From Elysia crispata (lineage: Eukaryota > Mollusca > Gastropoda > Plakobranchidae), in NCBI GenBank assembly GCA_033675545.1, contig JAWDGP010006459.1, positions 52,501 to 116,500 on the forward strand: 64,000 nucleotides of DNA, in the 5' to 3' direction. Shown piece by piece: positions 53,101 through 59,252 of this stretch; the first letter of the stretch is position 1; the number at the start of each line of letters is the position of its first letter. Made by a program: the position numbers and the translations under genes. The notes under the pieces were generated by a model. It ran no database searches. It saw nothing but the letters and a program-made list of their open reading frames with translations, and was not told the origin of the DNA.

Positions 53101-56100
53101 GTTGGCAATCAGAGGGACAAGAAATCCAGAGACAACTCAGCAGACAGGGACCAGAACAGATCCTCTAGAAGTTTGTTATTTATTCAGCTATTTTTAGCTT
53201 TTCTTTTGTTATTTATATGATTGTGGTTGAATTGAAAAAAAAACAAAGCTTTATAATTGTAAAAATGTGTGATGAACCATATTTTCAGTCTTAATGATGT
53301 TGAGAGACATTGAAGTGAGAAATTGTATTTTGTGATTTTTAAAAATAGTTTTACAAGAGAATATTAAGAGTCAAATTTTTTTTGCTTCTAGATAATATTC
53401 TTCTTGTTGGGGCTTTTTTCATAGTAAAGCTAACATAACAAGCATACCTGCCTAGTATTACGGAAAATCCTTAATCATTACGGAAAACCAGTTCCAATTA
53501 CGGAATTACGGAAACCTCTTTGTTATTACGGTTTTTGCATAGTAGGTGAGTACAGCTGAACAAAGTTATAGAAAAAAAAACAAAAAAGAAAACAACAAAC
53601 CGAAAAAACAACAACAACAACAACAACAACAACAAAAAACTAAAACTCTCGTCTCTTGCGCGGGGCACGCTTTATGAAGGGGACTAAGCTAGATCTAAAT
53701 CTAGGCCTACATCGGAGATCGCCGGCGCGCGCTATGCCTTGCAAATTATGCAATGCGGTAGGGTATGTCTTGAGCATCCGGTGTTCTTGAAACTTAGGAG
53801 ACATGCGAAATGTGCGGCTTTACTAGATCTTTGTCCTAGGCTGTCACAAAAACGTGGGCTAGAAAGGTGGACTGGAAGTGGAAGGGTGGACAAGAACATT
53901 TTTGAGCAGGGAATGAGAGGGGAGTACAGTATGTCTAGGCCTCGATGCCTTACCTGATTGCTAGCTTGGCATTGATTTTGGTTAACACAATAGCACTGGC
54001 TGAGCTTAGGAGACGTTGAACATTTTATATGTATTTGCAAAGTGAAAGTAGATCTAGATTTTCGTCTATTTCACACTTTGGACCTGGCATTGGCCTTAAT
54101 TTGAAACCTACTCCTTGTCTTTCTCTTCTTGGTTTTTACTGTTCTTAGTCTCAATACTTTGAGCGTCTAGATCTACATGAGTTCGAGATTAGATTGGCGG
54201 ATTTGTTGCAAGGGCCGATTTCCTCCACATTTCAGTGTTTTTTAAAGGCAATATAGAAATAGATCTAGATTTATCGCATCTCTACCTTTACTGATTCTAG
54301 ATCTAGTGTCAGACTAGAACGATTATAAATCAGATCTAGATTCTAGATCTATTTAGACCAGATTTGGGTGTTGAGAGCCAAGTCTACCATTTAAGAAGAT
54401 ATTCTGATTTCAATGCTAGAATAGATCCTTACTCTACCTCTAAGACTCTAGATCTTGTTTACAGTTTTATTAGATCTTCTAACAGACACTTAGATCTAGA
54501 CTTGGACCTTTTTAGTTAGATTCTGTCTGGATAACTAGATCTAGATTCTACAAACAGCCTAGAATGTCATCAACTCCACCGCCAAAGAAGCGAAAAGTGC
54601 TTCAAACCTTTCGAGTGGAATACACCCAAGAATGGCCGTGCATGCTCAAGTCACGCATTGGGCCTAACCATGCCTTCTGCACAGTCTGTTCTGCAGACAT
54701 TTCTATCGGCCACTCAGGGCGCTTTGACATCACCAGCCACATTGCAAGTGCCAAACACAAAAAGCGTGGTGAATGTTCGAAACAAATGAGCATCTCTTCA
54801 ATGTTTGCGGCTAAAGGTGCAAGTGCAGAGGATGGGCACACCAACAAAGTCACGTATGCTGAAGTGCTTATGGTAGATTTTATTGCCCAACATAACCTAT
54901 CTCTCTCAGTTGCTAATAGTCTGCCAGAACTAATTAAGAGTATGTGCCCAGATTCATCAATTGCTAAAGATTTAAAGTTCCTCACAGCAGCGCCCACTGT
55001 GAACGTGTATTTTCAGCAGTGAGAAAGATAAAAACAGACATGCGGTCTTCAATGGGAACAGCAACACTTGAGGCCCTCCTGGTTCTCAAACACAGGCAGA
55101 CAGATGTGATATCTCTGAAAGAGCCAGCTCTCATAGACCGCCTAAAGAAGGCATACACCCTGAGCCTGGCTTAGGTCTTTCCAGCTCAAAGGAACGCAAA
55201 ACTTGACATAGACTTTTCATTTAGTATCAAGATCTTAAAAAGAATACCAAGCTCATGGATTACCAAAAAGAAATCAGAACAAAGACTATGAACAACAGAT
55301 ATTGGTAAGTCAATAAAGTTTTTATGGCTTTTAATAGGGAGCTTGTGAATCCCATTCCTTTATCATCTTGATTTAACTTTAATACCGGTAGTTTTATTAA
55401 TAGCAATATTACTCTACACTGGATTACAGATTTTTTAATTGTGGATTACTGAATTCAGTATATTGAACTAGGCAGGTATGAACAAGGACATTTTGCTTTT
55501 CATTTGCTTATCTAGAACCAACATTTGCAAGCAATGGGATGAGTGGAGAGCTTGCTATGGAGAGGATCAAGTCGGGAGATATTGTGTCAAGACCTGACTG
55601 GGAAGATGTCTACACTTCCATGGCTCCTTCCAGATCAGGCGGCTTTGGTATTGACAGTACCAGCAACAGATCTGCTGTGAGCTTAATCTTATTATTGGCA
55701 TCTTAAATTATCAGCTTTTCAATCTGATGGATTTCAAAGTTGCTGTCAAATATTCCAAAAAAGAAGAAGAATCTGATTAGACTTTTCTGATAAGGCTTGT
55801 TCTTATGTAAATTAGAAATGCGTTATTCTCTTACATTATTTCTTTTCCTCTTTCTATCCCTTTGCTTTTTTCATCAGTGTCAGGGACTTAGAGAAAAACG
55901 GTGAAAAATGATGTTGGATGGACTAACAAAATGTCTTAATGTAGGACGAGTGACAAATGCACTAAAAGCAACTTTAAAGAGCGGGGAACCTGATTGATTG
56001 ATTGATTGATAAGCAGTAACTGAATAATTCAACATGGATTTCAATTTAGTTTATTGAAACTAATATCCAAATGATCAGAAATAAGCTCAACTGATCCCAC

Positions 56101-59100
56101 AGGATAAGATAAGAATGATTTTACGACAAATTCTGGTTCTAACATGCATTTTTAAGCAATATCAATGGCCTTGGAAAAGTATTACATAATGACGTGGTTC
56201 ATTAGTGGCTGGCCTTGATAAATCAGGCAAAATGACTATGCTGATTGTGCCCCACCAGATCTTAGACTTTTCATTTCATTTTTTTAACTGTTTTGTGTTT
56301 GCCTGTATTTCAGACTCGTGAACAGATCCTCCAAGAGAGGGTGCGAAACATTGATAACTTAGAGAAAAAATATGATAAACTGGTTACGCAAAAACGAAAG
56401 GTAAGATGTTATACAGTGGAACCCGAATTCTTCGAATTCATCAGGGAATTTTTAAATGTTTTGAAAAAAAAAAAACGCTTTCAGACAAATCTGTTTTTAG
56501 CACTCGGACCCCCGATTTGCCTTTTGGGAAGTATTTTGAAGTACATTAACAACTATTCTAAGCATTATGCAGATACCCTTTTTGCAGTATTTTCCCTACT
56601 TTTGTTACTTCAAATAGAGAACGAAAGACAGAGACTTCCAAACAACCAAATCTGTCATTCCCAACTTGTTTTATTTAAAAACTTGTATCCAAACCCCAGC
56701 AGTTTTGGATCTCAAACTCTTGCTGCTAGATCTAGATATAGACTCTAGATCTACATAGAGATCTCGATCACAAATTTCTTTCTAGCTAGGTGTAAGCCTA
56801 CATTCAGTCTAAGTCGGCGTTCAAATGCTTGTTCCTGAATAATCTTTAATCCAGACAAGGGCTGTCTGTCAAGGCAGAGCTAGGCCTAATACCAACAAAA
56901 GTTTGAACTTGAAGCTCTCTATTATCAGTCCAACATTTTACCTTTTGTCTTAACCGTCAATAAAGAGATCTTTCCTTGCCAGCTTTTCTTCACAACTATG
57001 TCCTGATTGATTAAGCAAGGGGTGGGCCCAGACAAATTTACCTGTCATCATTACCCATGTCTTGTGAACGTGGAACAAGCAAATTGTGGTTACAGTCAGC
57101 CCCTTTGAAGTCTTATTGACAGGTAGATCTAGCACAGGGGCATACAGGCAACTGGCGCTGGGTGTACAGGACTAAGCTACAGTAAGTTGGGGAGGGAAAA
57201 GGGGTGTCTCTCTCCCTGGCGACTATGTATAAATGGCAGAGCTACCTGTTCACAAATTGTTTCTACACTATGGAAGGGAGGTGTAAGGCATGCTTGTTTG
57301 AAGAACAACAGCTGTGTAGAGCACTTGATTGAAATTTAAGATATGCGAATGTGATAAAGTCAGGATCTGTCAAATTTCTTGAGAGAACATTTTTTTTTCT
57401 CCAATTTTGGGCTGATTGTTTCAAGAAAATGTGTTATAACTTTGATTTAGTTTGGAGGAAAACGTAGAAATATGAAGGGAGAAAAGAGAGAATCAGAAGG
57501 GGAAAATGGATGAGTTTGAAGAATTCGTGATTTTGAGGGGTCTGTGTTCGACTTTATCGTATTCTACTGTATTTACTAAAATGTTTTACCAGCTTTCAAA
57601 GATAGATCTTATCTTGTCTTGTTTAAAAGTGTTAGTTGCTCTCCATCAATGAAATGCCTGAAGCTTGCATTACTTCGTAAAAACTTAATGTCTAGAAGAA
57701 ATAAACACATGCAAATGCACTTTAGTATTCTTGGTTTTCATCTCAAGATTCCTAAATTCCTAGACTTTAAACAGGAACATGTGACTAGTGTGAGACATAC
57801 ATTTTTGTGCGATGCACCTTGAATTTTTTTTTTTCGTTTTTATGTCACTAAACATATATACATTATACTTGTACAGTGAAGTAATTTTAAGAAACTTGGA
57901 TGAAAGTGAAGGACTCAAAGCGAATGGTGAAAATCTGAACAACCTAAGATATGCAGATGATACTTCTCTATTAGCAGGATCGGAAGAGGATTTACAAAGG
58001 CTTCTAAACATTGTTGTAGAAGAGAGTGAAAAGCTGGGATTGTCTTTAAATGTAAAAAAGACTGAAGGTATGGTAGTATCTAAGAAGAAAAACAATCCAG
58101 AATGCAAGCTTTTTAGCAAGGGAGAACAAATCAGGCAAGTACCGAAATTCAAATACCTAGGATATACATTGACATCTGATGGTAAATGCAGGACTGAAAT
58201 TAAGAAGAGAATAGCCATTGCAAAGGCTTCTTTCCAAAAAATGAGCACCATTCTTAAAAATAGAAATATATCATTTTCAACCAAATTGAGGGTTTTGAAA
58301 ACATATGTGTAGTCTATACTTTTATATGGATGCGAAACTTGGACAATAACTGCAGAAACCAAGAAAAATTTAGAGGCAGCGGAAATGTGGTTCTACAGGA
58401 GAATGTTAAGAATATCATGGAAAGAAAAGAGGACAAATGAATCGATATTAGAAGAAACGAACCAAGAGAGATCCCTCATAAACACAATAAGGAAAAGGCA
58501 ACTGAAATTTTTAGGACACCTATGTCGCCATAAGGGACTGGAATTTTTATCTCTTACAGGCATAATAGAGGGTGCAAGAAGCAGAGGTAGACAAAGGATT
58601 ACATTTCTTGATAGCTTGAGCTCTTTTGTGACAGGAAACAACAAAGACAACATAGCCTTACTGCAGATGACGGAAGATAGGGACAGATGGAGCATCATGA
58701 TCGCCGATGTCTGTTCCAGACAGGGCATTTGAGAGAGAGAGAGAGAGAGAAACATATATGTAGTCATTCCTGAACAAAAGTAGCCCACTTCACATTCTGT
58801 ATGATATAATTTAAAAAAAAAAAATTTGTCTGTTGAATTTTCTGAGCCTCTGCATTGTGAAAATTGCTTTAAAATTTCAGAACTATTTGATTTTTTTTTT
58901 GCGATTATGAAAAAGACAATTAGGAAGTTATCTTCCAATAGGTGTACTATTTTCTTCAATTTCAGATATCCTGCATGATAATGAGTGATTGATGTGAGAG
59001 AAGAAAATATAAGGTTGTTAGAAAATTTTTGCCTCATACCATGAACACTTCTGGAAATCGAAATTAATAATTATCATGTGATAAATGAAAATCTATTTAC

Positions 59101-59252
59101 ACCAGTATGAGTCGTCCCTGAGTAAACTACCTGCCCATGGTCACCGTGGTGAGAAAGAGAGGCTGGAGGCAGAATTGGACGAGCTCGACAAAGAACTTGG
59201 CTCCGTGAGAATGTCACTGAAGAGGTTCCATGTCCTGAAATCAACAATTTGA
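31550..59252 (+). CDS. MPHOSPH9: MPHOSPH9 homologue, 25 coding exons, 1696 aa (whole gene)
   Basis: M-phase phosphoprotein 9, a coiled-coil centrosome protein. In vertebrates it sits at the distal centriole and recruits the CP110-CEP97 cap, restraining cilium formation until it is removed. Coding segments total 5091 nt with every junction GT-AG and in phase; they are listed separately below. Residues 1-870 are mostly acidic and Ser-rich, probably disordered. A coiled coil at about 871-926 (MFKMIEAQHRTELRSQHEQ) resembles the N-terminal coil of the vertebrate protein. Residues about 1117-1364 form the central coil with REKHARHLADLRAYYEEEL. A basic Ser-rich region follows, and the protein ends DKELGSVRMSLKRFHVLKSTI, nearly the vertebrate C-terminus. 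The vertebrate protein is about 1180 aa, so the N-terminal extension is large. The start ATG at 31550 has A at -3 and G at +4 and follows a possible acceptor, implying an upstream 5'UTR exon. Confidence 0.93.
32807..33436 (+). CDS. MPHOSPH9: MPHOSPH9 coding exon 2
   Basis: Residues 208-417. Acceptor CTCAATTAG and donor AGAGGTGAGTATT. Continues the acidic low-complexity N-terminal region, with runs such as DNVDLETDEELLDGEKGEDK. Confidence 0.88.
34944..35008 (+). CDS. MPHOSPH9: MPHOSPH9 coding exon 3
   Basis: Residues 418-439, GMREDRPTTPMTSPIFCQDN and YQ. Acceptor CATCTCCACAG and donor CAGGTGTGT. Frame fits both neighbours. The TTP and TSP pairs are possible proline-directed phosphorylation sites (inference). 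Confidence 0.8.
35677..36367 (+). CDS. MPHOSPH9: MPHOSPH9 coding exon 4
   Basis: Residues 440-669 and one base. Acceptor CCTTTTTCAG; a CTGCAG six bases later is an in-frame alternative. Donor AGAGTAAGTATGG. Contains LQPGIKECLILETGEQFICV, which is more ordered-looking than the rest of the N-terminal half, and an Asn-rich NTNRNTNSNN run. Confidence 0.88.
37991..38033 (+). CDS. MPHOSPH9: MPHOSPH9 coding exon 5 (microexon-like, 43 nt)
   Basis: Residues 670-683, with EETARKMGEDESEE. Acceptor GATTCCCAG followed at once by a second CAG (tandem NAGNAG site), so a three-base variant is possible. Donor GAGTAAGT. Phase 1 in and phase 2 out, joining exons 4 and 6. Confidence 0.78.
39326..39592 (+). CDS. 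MPHOSPH9: MPHOSPH9 coding exon 6
   Basis: Residues 684-772. Long T-tract acceptor ending TTCAG and donor AACAGGTAGG. Encodes LIELVPDDTENSDGKGRD and further acidic, then basic Ser-rich sequence (GKARSRPQSSSKSVNR). Confidence 0.88.
40657..40809 (+). CDS. MPHOSPH9: MPHOSPH9 coding exon 7
   Basis: Residues 773-823. Acceptor CACCAATCAG and a weaker donor ACAGGTCACT. Encodes RSTHDQSSEYSNSHR and an S/H/R/Y-rich run ending RTRDSGSLY. Confidence 0.82.
41302..41440 (+). CDS. MPHOSPH9: MPHOSPH9 coding exon 8
   Basis: Residues 824-870. Acceptor TTTATATAG and donor ACAAGTCAGT. Encodes SGEHSSIDSSRLSTRFRHL and ends PRFNTLHDQQ, leading into the first coiled coil. Confidence 0.84.
41615..42136. mobile_element. 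Candidate TTAA-flanked MITE (piggyBac-like)
   Basis: TTAA at 41615 and 42133 bound a 520-bp segment. Just inside are TCCCTTGACTGCTACAC and, reversed, CCACTCACTGCGCTGTG, which match at about nine of twelve positions in the first part. The CCCTT-nACTGC form recalls piggyBac-type ends, and TTAA is their target. Internal sequence includes TCTAGATC palindromes and two related copies of a CGTACArTGTAyGTACACAG motif near the right end. No coding sequence. Lies in MPHOSPH9 intron 8. Confidence 0.4.
42054..42128 (+). repeat. Two near-identical CGTACArTGTAyGTACACAG motifs
   Basis: The motif starts at about 42056 and again at about 42102, 46 bases apart. Each is internally near-palindromic around GTAC. 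They lie in the right end of the TTAA-bounded candidate MITE. Confidence 0.6.
42286..42453 (+). CDS. MPHOSPH9: MPHOSPH9 coding exon 9, first coiled coil
   Basis: Residues 871-926, VSWLDMFKMIEAQHRTELRS and a continuous helix to LKHSLSAHRE. Acceptor TTCTAACCAG and donor GAGGTGAGTG. The ME/QH-rich helix matches the vertebrate N-terminal coil in style and spacing. Confidence 0.9.
42778..42991 (+). CDS. MPHOSPH9: MPHOSPH9 coding exon 10
   Basis: Residues 927-997 and one base. Acceptor TATCTCAG and donor AACAGTAAGT. Encodes ILEELSPGRHRDSRQNKNQS and ends PPPFSRYSDLYDN. Confidence 0.87.
43441..43610 (+). CDS. MPHOSPH9: MPHOSPH9 coding exon 11
   Basis: Residues 998-1054. Acceptor TTCCAAGCAG and donor AAAGTGAGT. 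Encodes DPDDLPVKRSLESELSSPSR and ends MPLAKSKHK; Ser/Pro-rich. Confidence 0.87.
44210..44397 (+). CDS. MPHOSPH9: MPHOSPH9 coding exon 12
   Basis: Residues 1055-1116 and two bases. Acceptor AATTTTATAG and donor CCAAGGTTTTA, the latter weak. Encodes NSPRAHKSSSEGTVHSSPK and ends AESEDFLSP, just before the conserved coiled coil. Confidence 0.84.
45549..45830 (+). CDS. MPHOSPH9: MPHOSPH9 coding exon 13, conserved coiled-coil block
   Basis: Residues 1117-1210. Acceptor TTTCTCAG and donor GAGGTCTGTAAG. Encodes INLREKHARHLADLRAYYEE, the best internal signature of MPHOSPH9, then ELRDMRQMLQASQRKL, a Gly/Ser/Gln linker and a second helix (EEKILAKENEELRQRCREL). Confidence 0.93.
46307..46355 (+). CDS. 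MPHOSPH9: MPHOSPH9 coding exon 14
   Basis: Residues 1211-1227, SEIRELQQKIQGLEIRA, a heptad-rich coil segment. Acceptor TTGTCTTCAG and donor GCTGTAAGT. Confidence 0.86.
47116..47277 (+). CDS. MPHOSPH9: MPHOSPH9 coding exon 15
   Basis: Residues 1228-1281, SDYAERYDQSQAQVLNLGSR and further coil to SLQMAYK. Donor AAGGTACTG. The acceptor is chosen as GAGTAAG ending at 47115; the nearer GAG at 47111 would put a stop in frame. The exact start is the least certain of the coil exons. Confidence 0.8.
47737..47790 (+). CDS. MPHOSPH9: MPHOSPH9 coding exon 16
   Basis: Residues 1282-1299, KEKELTESLHSAKTTIQR. Acceptor TTTATGGTAG and donor CGGGTAAG. Phase 0 on both sides and coil continues. Confidence 0.84.
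48249..48296 (+). CDS. MPHOSPH9: MPHOSPH9 coding exon 17
   Basis: Residues 1300-1315, LVDKYEMLEKDYTLLK. Acceptor TTTTTTCACAG and donor AAGGTAAAAC. Phase 0 on both sides. Confidence 0.85.
48780..48844 (+). CDS. MPHOSPH9: MPHOSPH9 coding exon 18
   Basis: Residues 1316-1336 and two bases, ESATANQEKLLQSRQEAIET. Acceptor CTATTCACAG and donor ATAAGTATG. Confidence 0.83.
48845..50766 (+). other. MPHOSPH9 intron 18, no other feature
   Basis: The largest intron without a mobile element that I could name, about 1.9 kb. Only short random open frames and an A-rich tract near 49890. Confidence 0.55.
50767..50850 (+). CDS. MPHOSPH9: MPHOSPH9 coding exon 19
   Basis: Residues 1337-1364, KFSRLEMDNKQLQHDNEILK and on to TMAR. 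Acceptor CTCTTCCCAG and donor GAGGTGAGT. End of the main central coiled coil. Confidence 0.86.
51320..51433 (+). CDS. MPHOSPH9: MPHOSPH9 coding exon 20
   Basis: Residues 1365-1402, SSLSMRTSYEDSFSPSRTRE and Ser/Arg-rich sequence to RARSRD. Acceptor TTTTCCTTAG and donor CAGGTTAGT. Confidence 0.85.
52127..52365 (+). CDS. MPHOSPH9: MPHOSPH9 coding exon 21
   Basis: Residues 1403-1482 and one base. Acceptor TTGATTCTCAG and donor AGGAGGTTTGT. Encodes RSQHNSSPTSLRNRNPRANS and the acidic SPDDETVSPVDDL, then a short helix (RAEQELRKLQG). Confidence 0.88.
52922..53170 (+). CDS. MPHOSPH9: MPHOSPH9 coding exon 22
   Basis: Residues 1483-1565 and one base. Acceptor TAATCTTCCAG and donor AGAAGTTTGT. Basic, Ser-rich: TSSNRSRNVFSPSSKTGSS, ending NSADRDQNRSSR. 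The hAT transposon lies in the intron that follows. Confidence 0.85.
53457..53531 (+). repeat. Five ATTACGG subterminal motifs of the hAT element
   Basis: ATTACGG starts at 53457, 53477, 53497, 53505 and 53525, spacings of 20, 20, 8 and 20 bases. hAT transposases of the Ac and Hermes type bind short subterminal repeats through their BED finger (established for those elements), so these are candidate binding sites. The opposite end has no such cluster. Confidence 0.7.
54030..54560. repeat. TCTAGATC palindrome cluster in the hAT 5' part
   Basis: At least eight AGATCTAGAT-type motifs between the element's left end and its reading frame, as also seen at 26466-26580, 27320-27680, 28500-28575, 41713-41850 and 56725-56770. 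A dispersed sequence habit of this genome rather than a discrete element. Confidence 0.75.
54564..55022 (+). pseudogene. hAT transposase relic, N-terminal BED-type zinc finger
   Basis: A 152-codon reading frame. Residues 7-12 are PKKRKV, a classical nuclear localisation signal. A BED/TTF-type finger follows with FCTVCSADISIGHSG...DITSHIASAKHKKRG, giving the C-x2-C...H-x(4-5)-H pattern. Then come VTYAEVLMVDFIAQHNLSLS and a helix, as in cellular and transposon proteins of the KIAA1586/ZBED class. After about residue 136 the frame runs into hATC sequence in the wrong frame and stops. The RNase-H-like catalytic domain is absent, so it cannot be a working transposase. Confidence 0.8.
54990..55174 (+). 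pseudogene. hAT transposase relic, C-terminal hATC dimerisation tail
   Basis: Read in a frame shifted from the BED segment, the sequence gives HSSAHCERVFSAVRKIKTDM followed by GTATLEALLVLKHRQTDV and ends DRLKKAYTLSLA with a stop. The CERVFSAVR...L..LL.LK pattern is the hallmark of hATC. Direct joining of BED to hATC out of frame shows a large internal deletion. Confidence 0.82.
55516..55676 (+). CDS. MPHOSPH9: MPHOSPH9 coding exon 23
   Basis: Residues 1566-1619. Acceptor GCTTATCTAG and donor GCTGTGAGC. Encodes PTFASNGMSGELAMERIKSG and DIVSRPDWEDVYTSMAPSR. It starts only 35 bases after the right end of the hAT element, so that insertion lies close to the acceptor. Confidence 0.87.
55880..56012 (+). 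pseudogene. RTE-like LINE 3' fragment C with (TTGA)n tail
   Basis: Encodes MLDGLTKCLNVGRVTNALKA and ends KERGT and a stop, followed at once by repeated TGAT units at about 55990-56012. RTE-clade LINEs characteristically end in a short tandem tail of this kind. Lies in intron 23 of MPHOSPH9. Similar to fragments A and B. Confidence 0.7.
56314..56400 (+). CDS. MPHOSPH9: MPHOSPH9 coding exon 24
   Basis: Residues 1620-1648, TREQILQERVRNIDNLEKKY and DKLVTQKRK. Acceptor GTATTTCAG and donor AAGGTAAGATG. Matches the vertebrate C-terminal helix that starts with an ...E.F..L...K pattern. Confidence 0.88.
57850..58751 (+). pseudogene. RTE-like LINE fragment D with YADD box and (GA)n tail
   Basis: A 5'-truncated LINE copy in MPHOSPH9 intron 24. 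YLYSEVILRNL and NNLRYADDTSLLAGSE (catalytic YADD at 57950-57961) begin the RT part; KKTEGMVVSKKK, FKYLGYTLTSDGK and RIAIAKASFQKMS follow. A single TAG at 58310-58312 interrupts the frame where related elements usually have Trp. The frame then continues with SILLYGCETWTI, WFYRRMLRISWKEKRTNES, RKRQLKFLGHLCRHKGLEF and ends DVCSRQGI with a stop at 58730, followed by nine GA units. It is a different family from fragments A-C and much better preserved. Confidence 0.85.
59106..59252 (+). CDS. MPHOSPH9: MPHOSPH9 coding exon 25 with stop codon
   Basis: Residues 1649-1696 and TGA at 59250-59252. Acceptor TTTACACCAG. Encodes YESSLSKLPAHGHRGEKERL and ends ELGSVRMSLKRFHVLKSTI. This end is almost the vertebrate MPHOSPH9 C-terminus and is the strongest single piece of evidence for the gene's identity. 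Confidence 0.94.
   Translation, partial: YESSLSKLPAHGHRGEKERLEAELDELDKELGSVRMSLKRFHVLKSTI

Larger units (their letters stand above)
53443..55480 (+). mobile_element. hAT-family DNA transposon, internally deleted
   Basis: Both ends are visible: CATACCTGCCTAGT at 53443-53456 and its exact reverse complement at 55467-55480, flanked on each side by AACAAG (53437-53442 and 55481-55486). Between them lie a BED-type zinc-finger coding segment (54564 onward) joined to an hATC dimerisation tail in another frame; the catalytic middle is missing. It lies in intron 22 of MPHOSPH9 in the sense direction. hAT elements normally make 8-bp duplications; six matching bases are seen here, so age or an unusual length is possible. 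Confidence 0.88.

Noticed and set aside
53739..54040. Opposing 72- and 102-codon frames inside the hAT left part
   Set aside because: They overlap each other on opposite strands, with no motif; this part lies before the transposase start and has the same composition as non-coding element DNA.
56293..56748. 151-codon single-exon frame
   Set aside because: Only the first 87 bases after the acceptor are MPHOSPH9 exon 24; the rest reads past a good GTAAG donor into intron.
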